The position numbers and the translations under genes were made by a program. A DNA stretch of 33,107 nt from Thiotrichales bacterium (GTDB lineage: Bacteria; Pseudomonadota; Gammaproteobacteria; Thiomicrospirales; Thiomicrospiraceae), in NCBI GenBank assembly GCA_016936535.1, contig JAFGXP010000027.1, positions 1-33,107 of the forward strand, in the 5' to 3' direction. How positions within the stretch are numbered: position 1 is the first letter of the stretch; every line of letters begins with the position of its first letter. The notes below the pieces were generated by a model that had not been told where the DNA came from, ran no database searches, and worked only from the letters and a program-made list of their open reading frames with translations. Of the stretch, positions 18,123-28,245 are shown in pieces.

Positions 18123-19208
18123 TTAGGGCCGATATTCGTCCAAAGTCTGCTGCAAGCTCGCTGGCGGATAGTCCCCGGTAACGTATGCATGACCAATGTT
18201 TTTGAGCAGAACCAAACGAATGGTACCCGCTTGAACTTTTTTATCACCAGCCATTAAATCTAAATATTTGGCGGTAGGCATCTGGGCCAATGAAGGAGGC
18301 AAAATCGGCAAATCCGCACGCACGAACAAATCCGCGATACGTGATTGCTCCGCATCGGACAGATGCCCCAACAATTTAGACAGATAAATTGCCTGCATCG
18401 TTCCCGCGCTCACTGCCTCACCATGCAACCAAACACCGTAACCCATACCCGCTTCGATTGCATGACCAAAAGTGTGACCCAGATTAAACAAGGCGCGAAG
18501 ACCCGCCTCTTTTTCATCCAGCGCAACAATACGGGCTTTATTGGCACAAGAGCGCTCAATCGCTTCCGACAACACCTGAGGATCGCGAGCGCGAATGGCC
18601 TCTAGATGCTGTTCAAGCCATTCAAAAAAAGGCAAATCCCCAATCAAGCCATACTTAATGACCTCAGCCAACCCCGCGGAAAGTTGGCGATCCTCTAAGG
18701 TATTCAGGGTATCGGTATCAATCAGCACACATTCCGGTTGATGAAAAGCACCAATCATATTTTTACCAAGTGGATGATTCACACCGGTTTTCCCACCAAC
18801 AGAGGAATCAACCTGCGACAAAAGCGTTGTTGGAATCTGGATAAAATTCACCCCGCGCTGATAGGCGGCGGCGGCAAAACCGGTCATATCCCCAATCACA
18901 CCCCCGCCTAAAGCGACCAAAGTACATTTACGATCAAAACGTTGGCGCAACAAGGCGTCAAACACCTGATTTAAGGTCTCTAACGTTTTATATTGCTCAC
19001 CATCTGGCAACACCACCGCATGGGTATCAAAATCAGCAAACATCTGCTGACATTGCGCCAAATACAGCGGCGCAACGGTCTCATTGGTGACAATCAGCAC
19101 TTGAGTGCCTTTTACAAACGGTTTAACTAAATCCGCACGCCCCAATAACCCCTGACCAATCAAGATCGGATAACTGCGCTCGCCCAAATCGACACTTAAT
19201 GTTTTCAT
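18123..19208 (-). CDS. aroB: 3-dehydroquinate synthase
   Basis: Second step of the shikimate pathway: converts DAHP to 3-dehydroquinate using NAD+ and a divalent metal. 361 residues from the ATG at 19208 ([15 protein letters not shown]), close to the 362 of E. coli; a TTG three codons upstream is less likely. The NAD-binding [11 protein letters not shown] (101-111), the [20 protein letters not shown] active-site stretch (125-144) and metal ligands Glu182, His245 (NLGH) and His262 (LHGE) are all intact. It follows aroK by 48 nt, the usual aroK-aroB operon. Confidence 0.97.
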   Translation of the reverse strand: MKTLSVDLGERSYPILIGQGLLGRADLVKPFVKGTQVLIVTNETVAPLYLAQCQQMFADFDTHAVVLPDGEQYKTLETLNQVFDALLRQRFDRKCTLVALGGGVIGDMTGFAAAAYQRGVNFIQIPTTLLSQVDSSVGGKTGVNHPLGKNMIGAFHQPECVLIDTDTLNTLEDRQLSAGLAEVIKYGLIGDLPFFEWLEQHLEAIRARDPQVLSEAIERSCANKARIVALDEKEAGLRALFNLGHTFGHAIEAGMGYGVWLHGEAVSAGTMQAIYLSKLLGHLSDAEQSRIADLFVRADLPILPPSLAQMPTAKYLDLMAGDKKVQAGTIRLVLLKNIGHAYVTGDYPPASLQQTLDEYRP

Positions 19209-19256
19209 CTTTTCCAAACCTTAAAACCGAAAGCATGAGCGGATTGCTCACAACGG

Positions 19257-19790
19257 TTAAATCACTTTTTCTTGCAATAAACGCTCATAAATTTGTTTCA
19301 CCACACGATGCACGGGAACCTGTTGGGTTTCAATCACCAAATCGGCCATTTCCAAATACCATGGCTCGCGACGCTGCATCAAATCATGCAATACCTGTTC
19401 TGGATTCTCGGTCTGCAACAAAGGGCGGTTGCGATCTTGACGGGTACGTTGCACCAACGCCTCCACCGACGAGCGTAGATAAACAACAAAGCCACGGGTG
19501 CGCAGATGCTGGCGACTGGGTTCACGCTCGACCACGCCCCCGCCTGTGGCGAGAATAACCTCTTTGCGCTGGGTCAGCTCATCAATCATCGCCTCTTCGC
19601 GGTCACGAAACCCTTTTTCCCCTTCGATATCAAAAATCATCGGAATGGTTGCACCCGTTCGGGCTTCGATTTCGTGGTCGCTATCAATAAAATCGTAGTG
19701 CAGTTTTTCTGCCAACAATTTACCGACCGTAGACTTTCCTGCCCCCATGGGGCCAATTAAAAAAATACTTTCTTTATGCATAGGCGGCAT
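19257..19790 (-). CDS. aroK: Shikimate kinase
   Basis: Phosphorylates shikimate at O3 with ATP in aromatic amino acid synthesis. Walker [10 protein letters not shown], the shikimate-binding [16 protein letters not shown] and GGGVV motifs, and the lid segment [11 protein letters not shown] are present. The start is uncertain. The frame is open to a TTG at 19811. ATGs at 19790 and 19781 follow; 19781 would begin [13 protein letters not shown] and fits the E. coli start best. None has a clear ribosome binding site. About 174-177 residues, as expected. First gene of aroK-aroB, divergent from gmk. Confidence 0.95.
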   Translation of the reverse strand: MPPMHKESIFLIGPMGAGKSTVGKLLAEKLHYDFIDSDHEIEARTGATIPMIFDIEGEKGFRDREEAMIDELTQRKEVILATGGGVVEREPSRQHLRTRGFVVYLRSSVEALVQRTRQDRNRPLLQTENPEQVLHDLMQRREPWYLEMADLVIETQQVPVHRVVKQIYERLLQEKVI

Positions 19791-19912
19791 TGTAATGGAT
19801 TTGTTTGCCAAGCACTATCTATGCTCTTGGCCTTTTGCGAGGATTTTATTGCAGCACCGCGCGCTTAGGCCCACGCCCCACTGGGAGAGCCGACTTTTCT
19901 TTGGTAAACTGA

Positions 19913-20617
<705 letters not shown>

Positions 20618-20633
20618 GCCAATTGCCGTGTGC

Positions 20634-20652
20634 GGGCAAATTTCTCTTGCCC
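20634..20652 (+). repeat. Hairpin between gmk and rpoZ
   Basis: GGGCAA (20634-20639) and TTGCCC (20647-20652) form a perfect 6-bp stem with a 7-nt loop. A T-rich stretch begins about 9 nt later, so at most partial termination or transcript processing is expected. Confidence 0.35.
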
Positions 20653-20721
20653 ATGCCATTTATTTTTACAAGGGGTTTTGATACATTACTCGTTTACTCA
20701 AAATAAAGCATGGGAACAAAC

Positions 20722-20946
20722 ATGGCACGCGTTACCGTTGAAGACTGTCTAACACAAGTTGAAAACCGCTTTGAATTAGTGATTTTAAGCGCCAAGCGCG
20801 CTCGCCAACTCGCCAATGGTGCCGAGGCAACTCTAGAATGGCAAAATGACAAGCCAACCGTAATGGCCTTACGTGAACTGGCTGAAAACACCATCGACGG
20901 CAAGGTGGTCATGGAAGATCCGGATACCCCGCCATTTTTTAGCTAA
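20722..20946 (+). CDS. rpoZ: RNA polymerase omega subunit
   Basis: Small subunit that assists folding and assembly of beta' and forms part of a ppGpp site. The start at ATG 20722 ([10 protein letters not shown]) matches the family N-terminus; an ATG 12 nt upstream is in frame but unsupported. 74 residues, shorter than the 91 of E. coli, because the variable C-terminal tail is reduced. The core [16 protein letters not shown] (16-31) and [12 protein letters not shown] are conserved. It lies between gmk and spoT, 22 nt before the latter. Confidence 0.95.
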   Translation: MARVTVEDCLTQVENRFELVILSAKRARQLANGAEATLEWQNDKPTVMALRELAENTIDGKVVMEDPDTPPFFS

Positions 20947-20968
20947 GGTACGGGGAGCGGCTTAACGG

Positions 20969-23089
20969 ATGGCGACCCCCATATCCATTGATGGATTGCT
21001 GAGTAAAGCAGCGGCCTATCTGCATGAAGAGCAGGTAGAACGCATTCGGCTTGCGTTTGAGTTTGGCGCCCTTGCGCACCAAGGCCAAAAACGCAAGGCC
21101 GGTGGCGATTACATATGGCACCCGGTCGCTGTTGCGGAAATCTTGGCTGAATACAAGCTCGACCACGAAAGCATTATTGCCGCCATTCTTCACGATGTAG
21201 TAGAAGATACCCCCTTTACGCGCGACGACATCGTTGAGCGCTTTGGCGAAAGTGTCGCCGCCATGGTTGAAGGGGTGACCAAGCTGGCCAAAGTGAAGTA
21301 CAAGAGCGCCCAAGAAGCCCACGCAGAAAGCTTTCAGAAAATGATGCTGGCCATGTCACGCGATATTCGGGTGATTCTCATCAAACTGGCTGACCGGCTA
21401 CACAATATGCGCACAATGGGTGCGATGAAACGCGAAGCGCAAATTCGCATCGCCAACGAAACCCTCGAAATTTACGCGCCGATTGCTGCACGTCTCGGCA
21501 TCCACTCCATCCGAATTGAGTTGGAAGACCTTTGTTTTAAAGCCAAATATCCAAGCCGCTATGAAGTTCTTAAGCACCGCCTAAAGCAAGTCCGTGGCGG
21601 ACGCAACGAAGCCTTAAAACATATTGCAGACAGCTTTCAACATCGCCTCGATCAAGATGGTATTGCCGCAAAGGTGATTGGCCGCGAAAAACATCTGTAT
21701 AGTCTTTACCACAAGATGCACAACCATAAGTTCAGTGAAATTCTGGATATCTTTGCTTTTCGGGTTATTGTTGATTCTATCGACAATTGCTATCGCGCAC
21801 TCGGCTCGGTGCATTCGCTCTATAAACCTCTCCCAATGCGCTTTAAAGACTATATTGCCGTGCCGAAGAAAAACGGTTATCAGTCGCTGCACACCACGGT
21901 GATGGGGCCTTACAACAATGCGCATCTCGAAGTGCAAATTCGTACCGAGCAGATGCACGAGGTTTCTGAACACGGTATTGCTGCCCATTGGCAATACAAA
22001 CAAAAAGGCGAACACGAATTATCGCAAGTCGATACCCTTGCGCAAGAGTGGGTAAAAAACCTATTGGAAATTCAGCAGAGCACGGGCAACTCTTTAGATT
22101 TCTTAGAAAACGTGAAAATCGACCTTTTTCCAGAAGTCATCTACGTCTTTACCCCGAAAGGCGATATTATCGATTTGCCGCGCGGCGCCACTGCACTCGA
22201 TTTTGCCTATGCCTTACACACCGATTTAGGCCATGCCACTAAAGGCTGCCGAGTCGATAAAAAGGCTTGCCCCTTGCGCACGGTGCTCGAAAGTGGCCAA
22301 AGCATTGAAATCATTAAAGGCAAAGAGCCAGCACCACAAGCGAGTTGGCTTCAATTTGTGACCACCGCCAAAGCCCGCACTCAAATCCGTCACTATATGC
22401 GTAACCTTAAAGCCAGCGATGCGATTGATTTGGGTGAACGCTTGCTCAACAGCGCCTTGCAGCTAAACCATTTGAGCCTTGGCAACCTCTCTGAAGAGAG
22501 TAAAAATCGAGTGCTCAACGAGCTGCATGTCGAAAACTGGCGCGCTTTGCTTGCCGAGATTGGCAGCGGGAATCGCATGCCGGCATTGGTGGCAAAACAA
22601 ATACAGAGTTTTGCTGGCGAGTTCAGTGGCAGCCAACAAAAATATAACCACAGTTGTTTGCCCATTAACGGCACCGAGGGAATGGTGATTCACTATGCTC
22701 ATTGCTGCCATCCCATCCCGGGAGACGGAATCCTTGGCTTTATCAGTACAGAGCGAGGATTGGTGATTCATCGCGAATGCTGCGCCAATGTGAAACAACT
22801 CAAAAGCCAACCCGATAAATGCATCGAACTACGTTGGGCCGATCAGGTTGAAGGCACTTTCCTCGCTGCCTTGCAGCTTGAGGTCGATAATGTTCGAGGC
22901 AGCCTAGGTACGGTGGCCAGCACCATCGCGTCAACCAATACCGACATCGACCGCGTACAATCAGACGACAAAGATGAGAGCTACAGCTTAATGAACTTTG
23001 TACTGAAAGTACGCGATCGTGTCCATCTTGCACAGGTAATGCGCATCCTCAAACGCCTGCCAATTGTGCAAAAAATTCAACGTAATTAA
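20969..23089 (+). CDS. spoT: Bifunctional (p)ppGpp synthetase/hydrolase
   Basis: Controls the stringent response by making and destroying (p)ppGpp. 706 residues. N-terminal HD hydrolase domain with His51 (WHPVAVAEIL), His75-Asp76 (LHDVVEDT) and LADRLHNMRT. These are intact, so hydrolysis is predicted, unlike RelA. The synthetase domain carries FRVIVDSIDNCYRALG and FKDYIAVPKKNGYQSLHTTV. Next come a TGS domain (about 389-450, VYVFTPKGDIIDLPRG pattern), a zinc-finger/conserved-Cys segment with AHCCHPIPGD, and a C-terminal ACT domain (about 629-706). GGGGAG precedes the ATG. Co-transcribed with rpoZ, probably also with ridA 40 nt downstream. Confidence 0.97.
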   Translation: MATPISIDGLLSKAAAYLHEEQVERIRLAFEFGALAHQGQKRKAGGDYIWHPVAVAEILAEYKLDHESIIAAILHDVVEDTPFTRDDIVERFGESVAAMVEGVTKLAKVKYKSAQEAHAESFQKMMLAMSRDIRVILIKLADRLHNMRTMGAMKREAQIRIANETLEIYAPIAARLGIHSIRIELEDLCFKAKYPSRYEVLKHRLKQVRGGRNEALKHIADSFQHRLDQDGIAAKVIGREKHLYSLYHKMHNHKFSEILDIFAFRVIVDSIDNCYRALGSVHSLYKPLPMRFKDYIAVPKKNGYQSLHTTVMGPYNNAHLEVQIRTEQMHEVSEHGIAAHWQYKQKGEHELSQVDTLAQEWVKNLLEIQQSTGNSLDFLENVKIDLFPEVIYVFTPKGDIIDLPRGATALDFAYALHTDLGHATKGCRVDKKACPLRTVLESGQSIEIIKGKEPAPQASWLQFVTTAKARTQIRHYMRNLKASDAIDLGERLLNSALQLNHLSLGNLSEESKNRVLNELHVENWRALLAEIGSGNRMPALVAKQIQSFAGEFSGSQQKYNHSCLPINGTEGMVIHYAHCCHPIPGDGILGFISTERGLVIHRECCANVKQLKSQPDKCIELRWADQVEGTFLAALQLEVDNVRGSLGTVASTIASTNTDIDRVQSDDKDESYSLMNFVLKVRDRVHLAQVMRILKRLPIVQKIQRN

Positions 23090-23129
23090 CCGAATTCATC
23101 CTCAAATCGTCTCTTGATAGGAAACCCGC

Positions 23130-23516
23130 ATGCGTCAAATTATCCATACTGAAAAAGCTCCCAAGGCCATTGGCACTTACTCGCAAGCCGTCCGCTTCGG
23201 CAACACGGTTTATCTTTCCGGCCAAATTGGGCTGATTCCTGAAACCATGGAAATGGCTGAAGGCGACATCTCAGTCCGCATTCATCAAGTATTCCAAAAC
23301 TTAAGCGCTGTCTGTGAAGCGGCCGGCGGCAGTTTGCAAGATATTGTGAAACTCAACATTTTTTTAACCGATATGGTGCATTTTCCAGTGGTCAATGAAA
23401 TTATGGCGCAATATTTCAAAGAGCCTTATCCTGCGCGCGCAGCCGTTGCGGTTAAAGAGCTGCCCAAAAACACCGATATTGAAATCGAAGGGGTAATGGC
23501 ACTGTCGAGCTATTAA
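23130..23516 (+). CDS. ridA: Reactive imine/enamine deaminase RidA
   Basis: 128-residue Rid-family protein, the same length as E. coli RidA. It hydrolyses reactive 2-iminobutyrate/2-aminoacrylate formed by PLP enzymes such as threonine dehydratase. Family signatures: APKAIGTYSQAVR (10-22), YLSGQIGLIPETM, VVKLNIFLTDM-type strand, and PARAAVAVKELPK with the imine-binding Arg103. TAGGA lies before the ATG. In E. coli the gene after spoT is trmH; here ridA takes that place. It ends 22 nt from the convergent HAD gene with no clear terminator. Confidence 0.95.
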   Translation: MRQIIHTEKAPKAIGTYSQAVRFGNTVYLSGQIGLIPETMEMAEGDISVRIHQVFQNLSAVCEAAGGSLQDIVKLNIFLTDMVHFPVVNEIMAQYFKEPYPARAAVAVKELPKNTDIEIEGVMALSSY

Positions 23517-23538
23517 GCTTCTGCACAGTCCACCCCCT

Positions 23539-24333
23539 TTAAGCCAAAAAATGCGCTTGTAAATAATCGGCTACCCCTTCTTGAGCATTGCTCAAGGCCG
23601 CCGCCGCGTGGGGTAGCTGAACCTTGAGTTCTCGGGCTGCATTCGCCATCAGCACGGGATGGCCTACCCACTGCAACATATCCACATCGTTAAACCCGTC
23701 ACCAAAGGCCATGACCTCCTCCGCCCTTAAATTTTTTTGCGCACACCATTGCGCCAAAGCGCTGCCTTTTGAGACTCCGAAATTCATTACCTCCAGATAA
23801 ATATCGGTGGTAAAGGTAATCGCCAAACGATCGGCAAAAGCCGCTTGTAACTGTTGCTGCAGCGGAACAAGTCGTTCGTGCGCGGCATTAAAATAAAACT
23901 TATCAATTTGCCCAAGCGCCAAGGTAGAAAAATCGACTTTGCGATAACCAAACCCTGATGCTTGATGAATCTCCAGTAAAGGCAGATTCTCTTGCTCAAC
24001 CCACCAATTGTCACCTTGATAGAGATTGCGGTGTACCGGATGCTTAACAGACAAGTCAAGCACCTGCTGGGCTAAAGCGGCAGGAATGTAACTCTCATAC
24101 AATAAACGCCCTTCACAATCATGCATCCGTGCACCATTTGACGTAATCAAACTCACAGGCAAGTCTAAAGAGGCCACGATTTGGCGAACGTCACAGTAAT
24201 GCCGCCCCGTAGCCACCATCAAACGCACACCCGTTTGGTGCAGTTGGCGCAGAATCGCTCGTGTTTTTAAACCAATTTGATGATGGGCATTAAGCAAGGT
24301 TCCATCCAAGTCGATGACTACCAGTTGAATCAT
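23539..24333 (-). CDS. Cof-type HAD-IIB phosphatase
   Basis: 264-residue haloacid dehalogenase superfamily hydrolase acting on a small phosphorylated metabolite, probably a sugar phosphate or flavin-type substrate. Motif I DLDGTLL (8-14) with nucleophile Asp8, motif II VATGR, motif III Lys within KGSAL, and motif IV FGDGFNDVDML are all present. The large middle region is the C2B cap typical of the Cof/YidA group. It lies alone on the minus strand between ridA and recG, so it is probably a single-gene unit. Substrate unknown. Confidence 0.9.
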   Translation of the reverse strand: MIQLVVIDLDGTLLNAHHQIGLKTRAILRQLHQTGVRLMVATGRHYCDVRQIVASLDLPVSLITSNGARMHDCEGRLLYESYIPAALAQQVLDLSVKHPVHRNLYQGDNWWVEQENLPLLEIHQASGFGYRKVDFSTLALGQIDKFYFNAAHERLVPLQQQLQAAFADRLAITFTTDIYLEVMNFGVSKGSALAQWCAQKNLRAEEVMAFGDGFNDVDMLQWVGHPVLMANAARELKVQLPHAAAALSNAQEGVADYLQAHFLA

Positions 24334-24421
24334 TTTGACGCCTCTTTAACAGTATGCTGCGTATTGTACGGGTATCCATTGCAGACGCAATTGCGTGCTC
24401 AGCCCGCTAAGTTCAGCCGGC

Positions 24422-24442
24422 AAAAAGCTTTTTTGATAGAAT
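24422..24442 (+). promoter_or_regulatory. Palindrome and -10-like element before recG
   Basis: AAAAAGCTTTTT, a perfect 12-bp palindrome, lies just before TAGAAT in the recG/HAD divergent gap. No -35 is evident. This may be the recG promoter. Confidence 0.3.
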
Positions 24443-24470
24443 CGGTTCAATCTCATCGTGAAATACCCAC

Positions 24471-26597
24471 ATGTTCGAAAATCACTCGCTAGACACTCTT
24501 AAAGGCGTAGGGCCTAAACAACTGGATAAGCTCAATAAACTCGGGTTGTTTCACATCCAAGATTTGCTGCTGCACCTGCCCTTGCGCTATCAAGATAAAA
24601 CTCGGCTCCTCGCAATTGAAGCATTGATTCCCGGCATGGAAGCCCAAACAGAAGGCACGATTATTTCCCAAGCCATGACACGAGGCGGTCGTAACAGTTT
24701 ACTTATCACCTTGCAATCCAACCAAGGCGCACTGCTCAGCCTGCGATTTTTTCACTATCACCCACGCCAGGCGCAAAGCTTTAACCGTGGCAAACGCCTA
24801 CGGGTCTATGGTGAAGTTCGGATGGGCCTGCACAATCTTGAAATGGTTCATCCTACTTATCAGTTCATCCAGGAACAAAACCCTCCTGCGCTAGACACGA
24901 CCCTAACCCCGGTTTACCCGACAACCGAGGGGCTGGGACAAGCGACTCTAACGAAACTGATTCATCAGGCACTGCACCATCTGAAGGCTCAGCCACTGGC
25001 CGAACTTCTGCCAGAAAGCCTGCTGCGCGCCTACTCACTTCCGACGCTTAGCCAAGCCATTCTTACCCTGCATCAACCCCAGGCAAGCGATGACTTGGTG
25101 GCCATCAAGCAGTTTCGGCATCCCGCGCAACAACGCTTAATTTTAGAGGAATTAATCAGCCAGCAAATTGGCTTGCAAAAACTGCGTCAGCAAGAACAGC
25201 AACGTCTCGCCCCCGCCTTTGCGCCCAGTCACAAGGTAAATGCCCTTTTTGCTTCGCTGCCATTTACCCTTACTTGCGCTCAAAATCGCGTTTTAGATGA
25301 AATTCAGCAGGACTTAGCCCAAGCCCAGCCAATGCAACGCTTGGTTCAAGGGGATGTCGGCTCAGGAAAAACGGTGGTTGCCGCGATTGCCGCAATTCAG
25401 GCGGCCGATGCGGGTTATCAGGTCGCAATTATGGCGCCCACGGAAATTTTGGCAGAACAACATCTACAGGCTTTTCGGGAATGGCTTGAACCTCTAGACA
25501 TTAAAGTCACTTGGTTGAACGGTCGCATGAAAACCGCTGAAAAACGTGACATCTTGGCACAAATTCGTTGCGGCGAAGCCAAAGTAATTGTTGGCACCCA
25601 TGCTTTGTTCCAAGATGCCGTCAACTTTCATCAATTGGGCCTAGTGATTATTGATGAACAACACCGCTTTGGGGTGCATCAACGATTAACCCTGCAGCAA
25701 AAAGGGCAAAAGATGGTATTGGAGGGCGACAACGAGCCCAACCTAGACCCCGCAAATAAAGCCTGCTTGGCCATGCATCCCCATCAATTGATAATGACGG
25801 CAACCCCCATTCCAAGAACATTGGCCATGACCGCTTATGGCGACCTCGATTTATCGATCATTGATGAACTGCCACCCGGACGTAAACCGATTGAAACAGC
25901 CGTGATTAACAACCAAAAACGCGAAGAAGTTATGGCCCACCTTTACGCGCGGTGCCAAGAAGGTGTGCAAGCTTATTGGGTCTGTCCGCTGATTGAAGAA
26001 TCTGAAGTCCTGCACGCCCAAGCAGCAGAAGTCACCGCCAATCTGTTTTGCGAAACCTGGCCCGATTTACGGGTTGGACTGGTGCATGGGCGCTTAAAAG
26101 GAGAGCAGAAAGCGGCCGTGATGCAAGCGTTTAAGCACCACGAACTGGATTTATTGGTTGCGACCACCGTGATTGAGGTGGGGGTAAATGTACCCAATGC
26201 CAGTCTGATGATTATTGAAAATGCCGAACGCTTGGGACTGGCCCAACTGCATCAACTGCGTGGTCGAGTTGGGCGGGGCGAGAAACAAAGCCACTGCGTT
26301 TTACTCTATCAAGCTCCGCTCTCGGCTACAGGCAAAGCCCGGTTGCAAATTATGCGCGAAAGCAACGATGGCTTTCGGATTGCCGAAGAAGATCTAAAAA
26401 TTCGCGGGCCCGGAGAGATTCTCGGCACTCGTCAAACCGGCGGGTTGCAATTTCGGATTGCCGATTTACAGCGCGATGCCCATTGGATTGCGCTGGCAAG
26501 ACAAGTCAGTGCTGAGCTTTTAGCACAAGATTCAAACTTGGTGAATGCGCTGCAAGCGCGCTGGATTGGCCATCGTGCCGATTATCAAACGGCCTAG
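24471..26597 (+). CDS. recG: ATP-dependent DNA helicase RecG
   Basis: Branch-migrates Holliday junctions and regresses stalled forks in recombinational repair. 708 residues; the family is normally near 690. N-terminal wedge/OB region begins LKGVGPKQLDKL. Helicase motif I GDVGSGKT (about 294-301), motif II DEQH (395-398), motif III TATPIPRTLAMT, motif IV-V region VATTVIEVGVNVPNA and motif VI QLRGRVGRG are intact, as is the C-terminal TRP-like helical hairpin after GPGEILGTRQTGG. It is followed by ubiC after only 9 nt, so the two are likely co-transcribed. Confidence 0.97.
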   Translation: MFENHSLDTLKGVGPKQLDKLNKLGLFHIQDLLLHLPLRYQDKTRLLAIEALIPGMEAQTEGTIISQAMTRGGRNSLLITLQSNQGALLSLRFFHYHPRQAQSFNRGKRLRVYGEVRMGLHNLEMVHPTYQFIQEQNPPALDTTLTPVYPTTEGLGQATLTKLIHQALHHLKAQPLAELLPESLLRAYSLPTLSQAILTLHQPQASDDLVAIKQFRHPAQQRLILEELISQQIGLQKLRQQEQQRLAPAFAPSHKVNALFASLPFTLTCAQNRVLDEIQQDLAQAQPMQRLVQGDVGSGKTVVAAIAAIQAADAGYQVAIMAPTEILAEQHLQAFREWLEPLDIKVTWLNGRMKTAEKRDILAQIRCGEAKVIVGTHALFQDAVNFHQLGLVIIDEQHRFGVHQRLTLQQKGQKMVLEGDNEPNLDPANKACLAMHPHQLIMTATPIPRTLAMTAYGDLDLSIIDELPPGRKPIETAVINNQKREEVMAHLYARCQEGVQAYWVCPLIEESEVLHAQAAEVTANLFCETWPDLRVGLVHGRLKGEQKAAVMQAFKHHELDLLVATTVIEVGVNVPNASLMIIENAERLGLAQLHQLRGRVGRGEKQSHCVLLYQAPLSATGKARLQIMRESNDGFRIAEEDLKIRGPGEILGTRQTGGLQFRIADLQRDAHWIALARQVSAELLAQDSNLVNALQARWIGHRADYQTA

Positions 26598-26606
26598 ACA
26601 GAAAAA

Positions 26607-27176
26607 ATGATCATATCCCTTCAACCTCACCCTTTGACAAGCTGGTATCCCGCGACACTCTTAAGCCGCTTAGGTGCGGATGCAAGAACCCGTTCTTGGT
26701 TACAAACGCCTAGCTCGCTCACCCAACGTATCCGCCAATACTGCCCACAAATGCGGGTCAAGGTGTTGTTCCAGGGCCTGAGTCAACCAAACAGCGATGA
26801 GCGTTTGTGGCTTAAACTTCCGGCAGGGCAGCGCGTATGGATGCGCGAGGTGTTGCTGCAATGTGATCAACAAAATTGGGTCTATGCACGCACCGTGATT
26901 GCCAATTTTACCCCTGGCAATCCTTGGTTGAGTTTACAAACTTTAGGTACTCAGCCATTAGGCGAAATCTTGTTTGAGCAGCGAAACATTCAGCGCAGTG
27001 CTTTGGTTTTTCAACGCTATGCCTATCAATTGCCCATCGAGAGCTCAAGCGCTTTGGCGCGTCGGTCCTGTTTTATTCAACGCGGTCAAGCCCATTATCC
27101 TTTACTGCTCACCGAGGTTTTTTTAGAACCTTTGCCGATCACTCTTTCCCAAGGCGCATCTCGAGCACCAAATTGA
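26607..27176 (+). CDS. ubiC: Chorismate--pyruvate lyase
   Basis: Converts chorismate to 4-hydroxybenzoate and pyruvate, the first committed step of ubiquinone synthesis. 189 residues. Conserved elements are VWMREVLL with Arg80 (Arg76 of E. coli), the WVYARTVIANF strand with Arg95, LGTQPLGEILFE with Glu120, and the C-terminal PLLLTEVFL whose Glu170 matches the catalytic Glu155 of E. coli. It follows recG by 9 nt. Its partner ubiA is about 2 kb away on the other strand. The 3' end overlaps the convergent exported-protein gene by 38 bases. Confidence 0.93.
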   Translation: MIISLQPHPLTSWYPATLLSRLGADARTRSWLQTPSSLTQRIRQYCPQMRVKVLFQGLSQPNSDERLWLKLPAGQRVWMREVLLQCDQQNWVYARTVIANFTPGNPWLSLQTLGTQPLGEILFEQRNIQRSALVFQRYAYQLPIESSSALARRSCFIQRGQAHYPLLLTEVFLEPLPITLSQGASRAPN

Positions 27177-28185
27177 GACTCAAATTTGCATCCCGAAACC
27201 GGTCTTCATCAAACCAACTCAAGCGCGGCTCAACTTCGGCGAACAAACGCTGCTTGTACAATCTTTCACGCCAATTCATGCCAACAAACAGTTGATCTTC
27301 ATGAGTTTGGCTATTTTCAACATAGCCCCGCCCTTCCAGAAAATAGGAACGTACGCGCTTTGGGCTGATTTGGTAAAAAACACTAAAACGTTGGCTAAGT
27401 AAAAAACGCTCTTCATCATTCAACCAGGTGCCTCGACTGACACTGCGCCAAAGATTCTGCTGTTTTGGGTAGTCGAGCGTTTGCCGTAAATCCCATACCA
27501 AATGCCGCTGCCGCTCGTAAATCAAGTTTTGTTCAGTTCGGCTCATCACGCCAATGGCGAGGGGCTTTTGGTAAAGGTGACGTAATCGAACATAAGGATT
27601 GGGCTGAAATTGGCTGACCCGCAGCCCCAAATCAAAACGTAATTTTTGCCGCTGCGTACTTTTGAGCTCGTATTGCGTTGCAATTGAAGTACCTTGAGTA
27701 CCCACATTTTCTCGATCTTTAGAGGCTTCGATTAAGGTTTCGGAACCATCTTCGGTGACATTCGGATCGGTTTCATCAAAAGAAGACACCACCAATTTGG
27801 CGCGATGGCGCAGACGAGGTAAATCCAAGTAGAGACGAAAGCGCGGTTTACTGGCAACGCGCGGATCATCATAAAGCGTTAGCGGCAAAAATAAGCGCAA
27901 CTCGCTGGGTTCGGGTTTCACCTCAATGCTCTCATCTCCGAGATACATATCTAACTTTTGCGCAACCTCATCCAAATAGCCACCAACGTCAAACGACAGT
28001 TCTTCAAACAAAGCCACGCTATGGCGCATACGTGGAGATGGGGTGGTTTCTAAAACGGGGGGCGATTCGGGCGAAAACCAGTCAGGTGGGTCGGAGAGCA
28101 TCGGATTTGAGTAGGCAGAACCAATCCAGCCAGCACTCAACAAGGCGACTAGGGCGCTTTGGCCAATGCGTGTCAAATGTCGCAT
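27139..28185 (-). CDS. Uncharacterised exported, beta-rich protein
   Basis: About 348 residues from the ATG at 28185 (MRHLTRIGQSA); a TTG at 28206 would add seven. The signal peptide (SALVALLSAGWIGSAYS) has likely cleavage before Asn-Pro. A proline-rich linker follows, then a body with alternating strands, e.g. LRLFLPLTLY, KPRFRLYLDLPRLRHRAKLVV, KLRFDLGLRVSQ. It ends SLNLVLEMRLGKE, which could be the last strands of an outer-membrane barrel, although the usual terminal aromatic is missing. I do not recognise the family. No neighbours suggest a function. Divergent start region with the 166-residue ORF. Confidence 0.6.
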   Translation of the reverse strand: MRHLTRIGQSALVALLSAGWIGSAYSNPMLSDPPDWFSPESPPVLETTPSPRMRHSVALFEELSFDVGGYLDEVAQKLDMYLGDESIEVKPEPSELRLFLPLTLYDDPRVASKPRFRLYLDLPRLRHRAKLVVSSFDETDPNVTEDGSETLIEASKDRENVGTQGTSIATQYELKSTQRQKLRFDLGLRVSQFQPNPYVRLRHLYQKPLAIGVMSRTEQNLIYERQRHLVWDLRQTLDYPKQQNLWRSVSRGTWLNDEERFLLSQRFSVFYQISPKRVRSYFLEGRGYVENSQTHEDQLFVGMNWRERLYKQRLFAEVEPRLSWFDEDRFRDANLSLNLVLEMRLGKE

Positions 28186-28245
28186 TGCTCGATGAGTTTG
28201 ATACAATGACGCCCCCTACCAAATTGAAGATGCGGAAACTCTAGC

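Noticed and set aside
21614-22015. 133-residue minus-strand frame inside spoT
   Set aside because: Antisense shadow of well-conserved SpoT synthetase codons.
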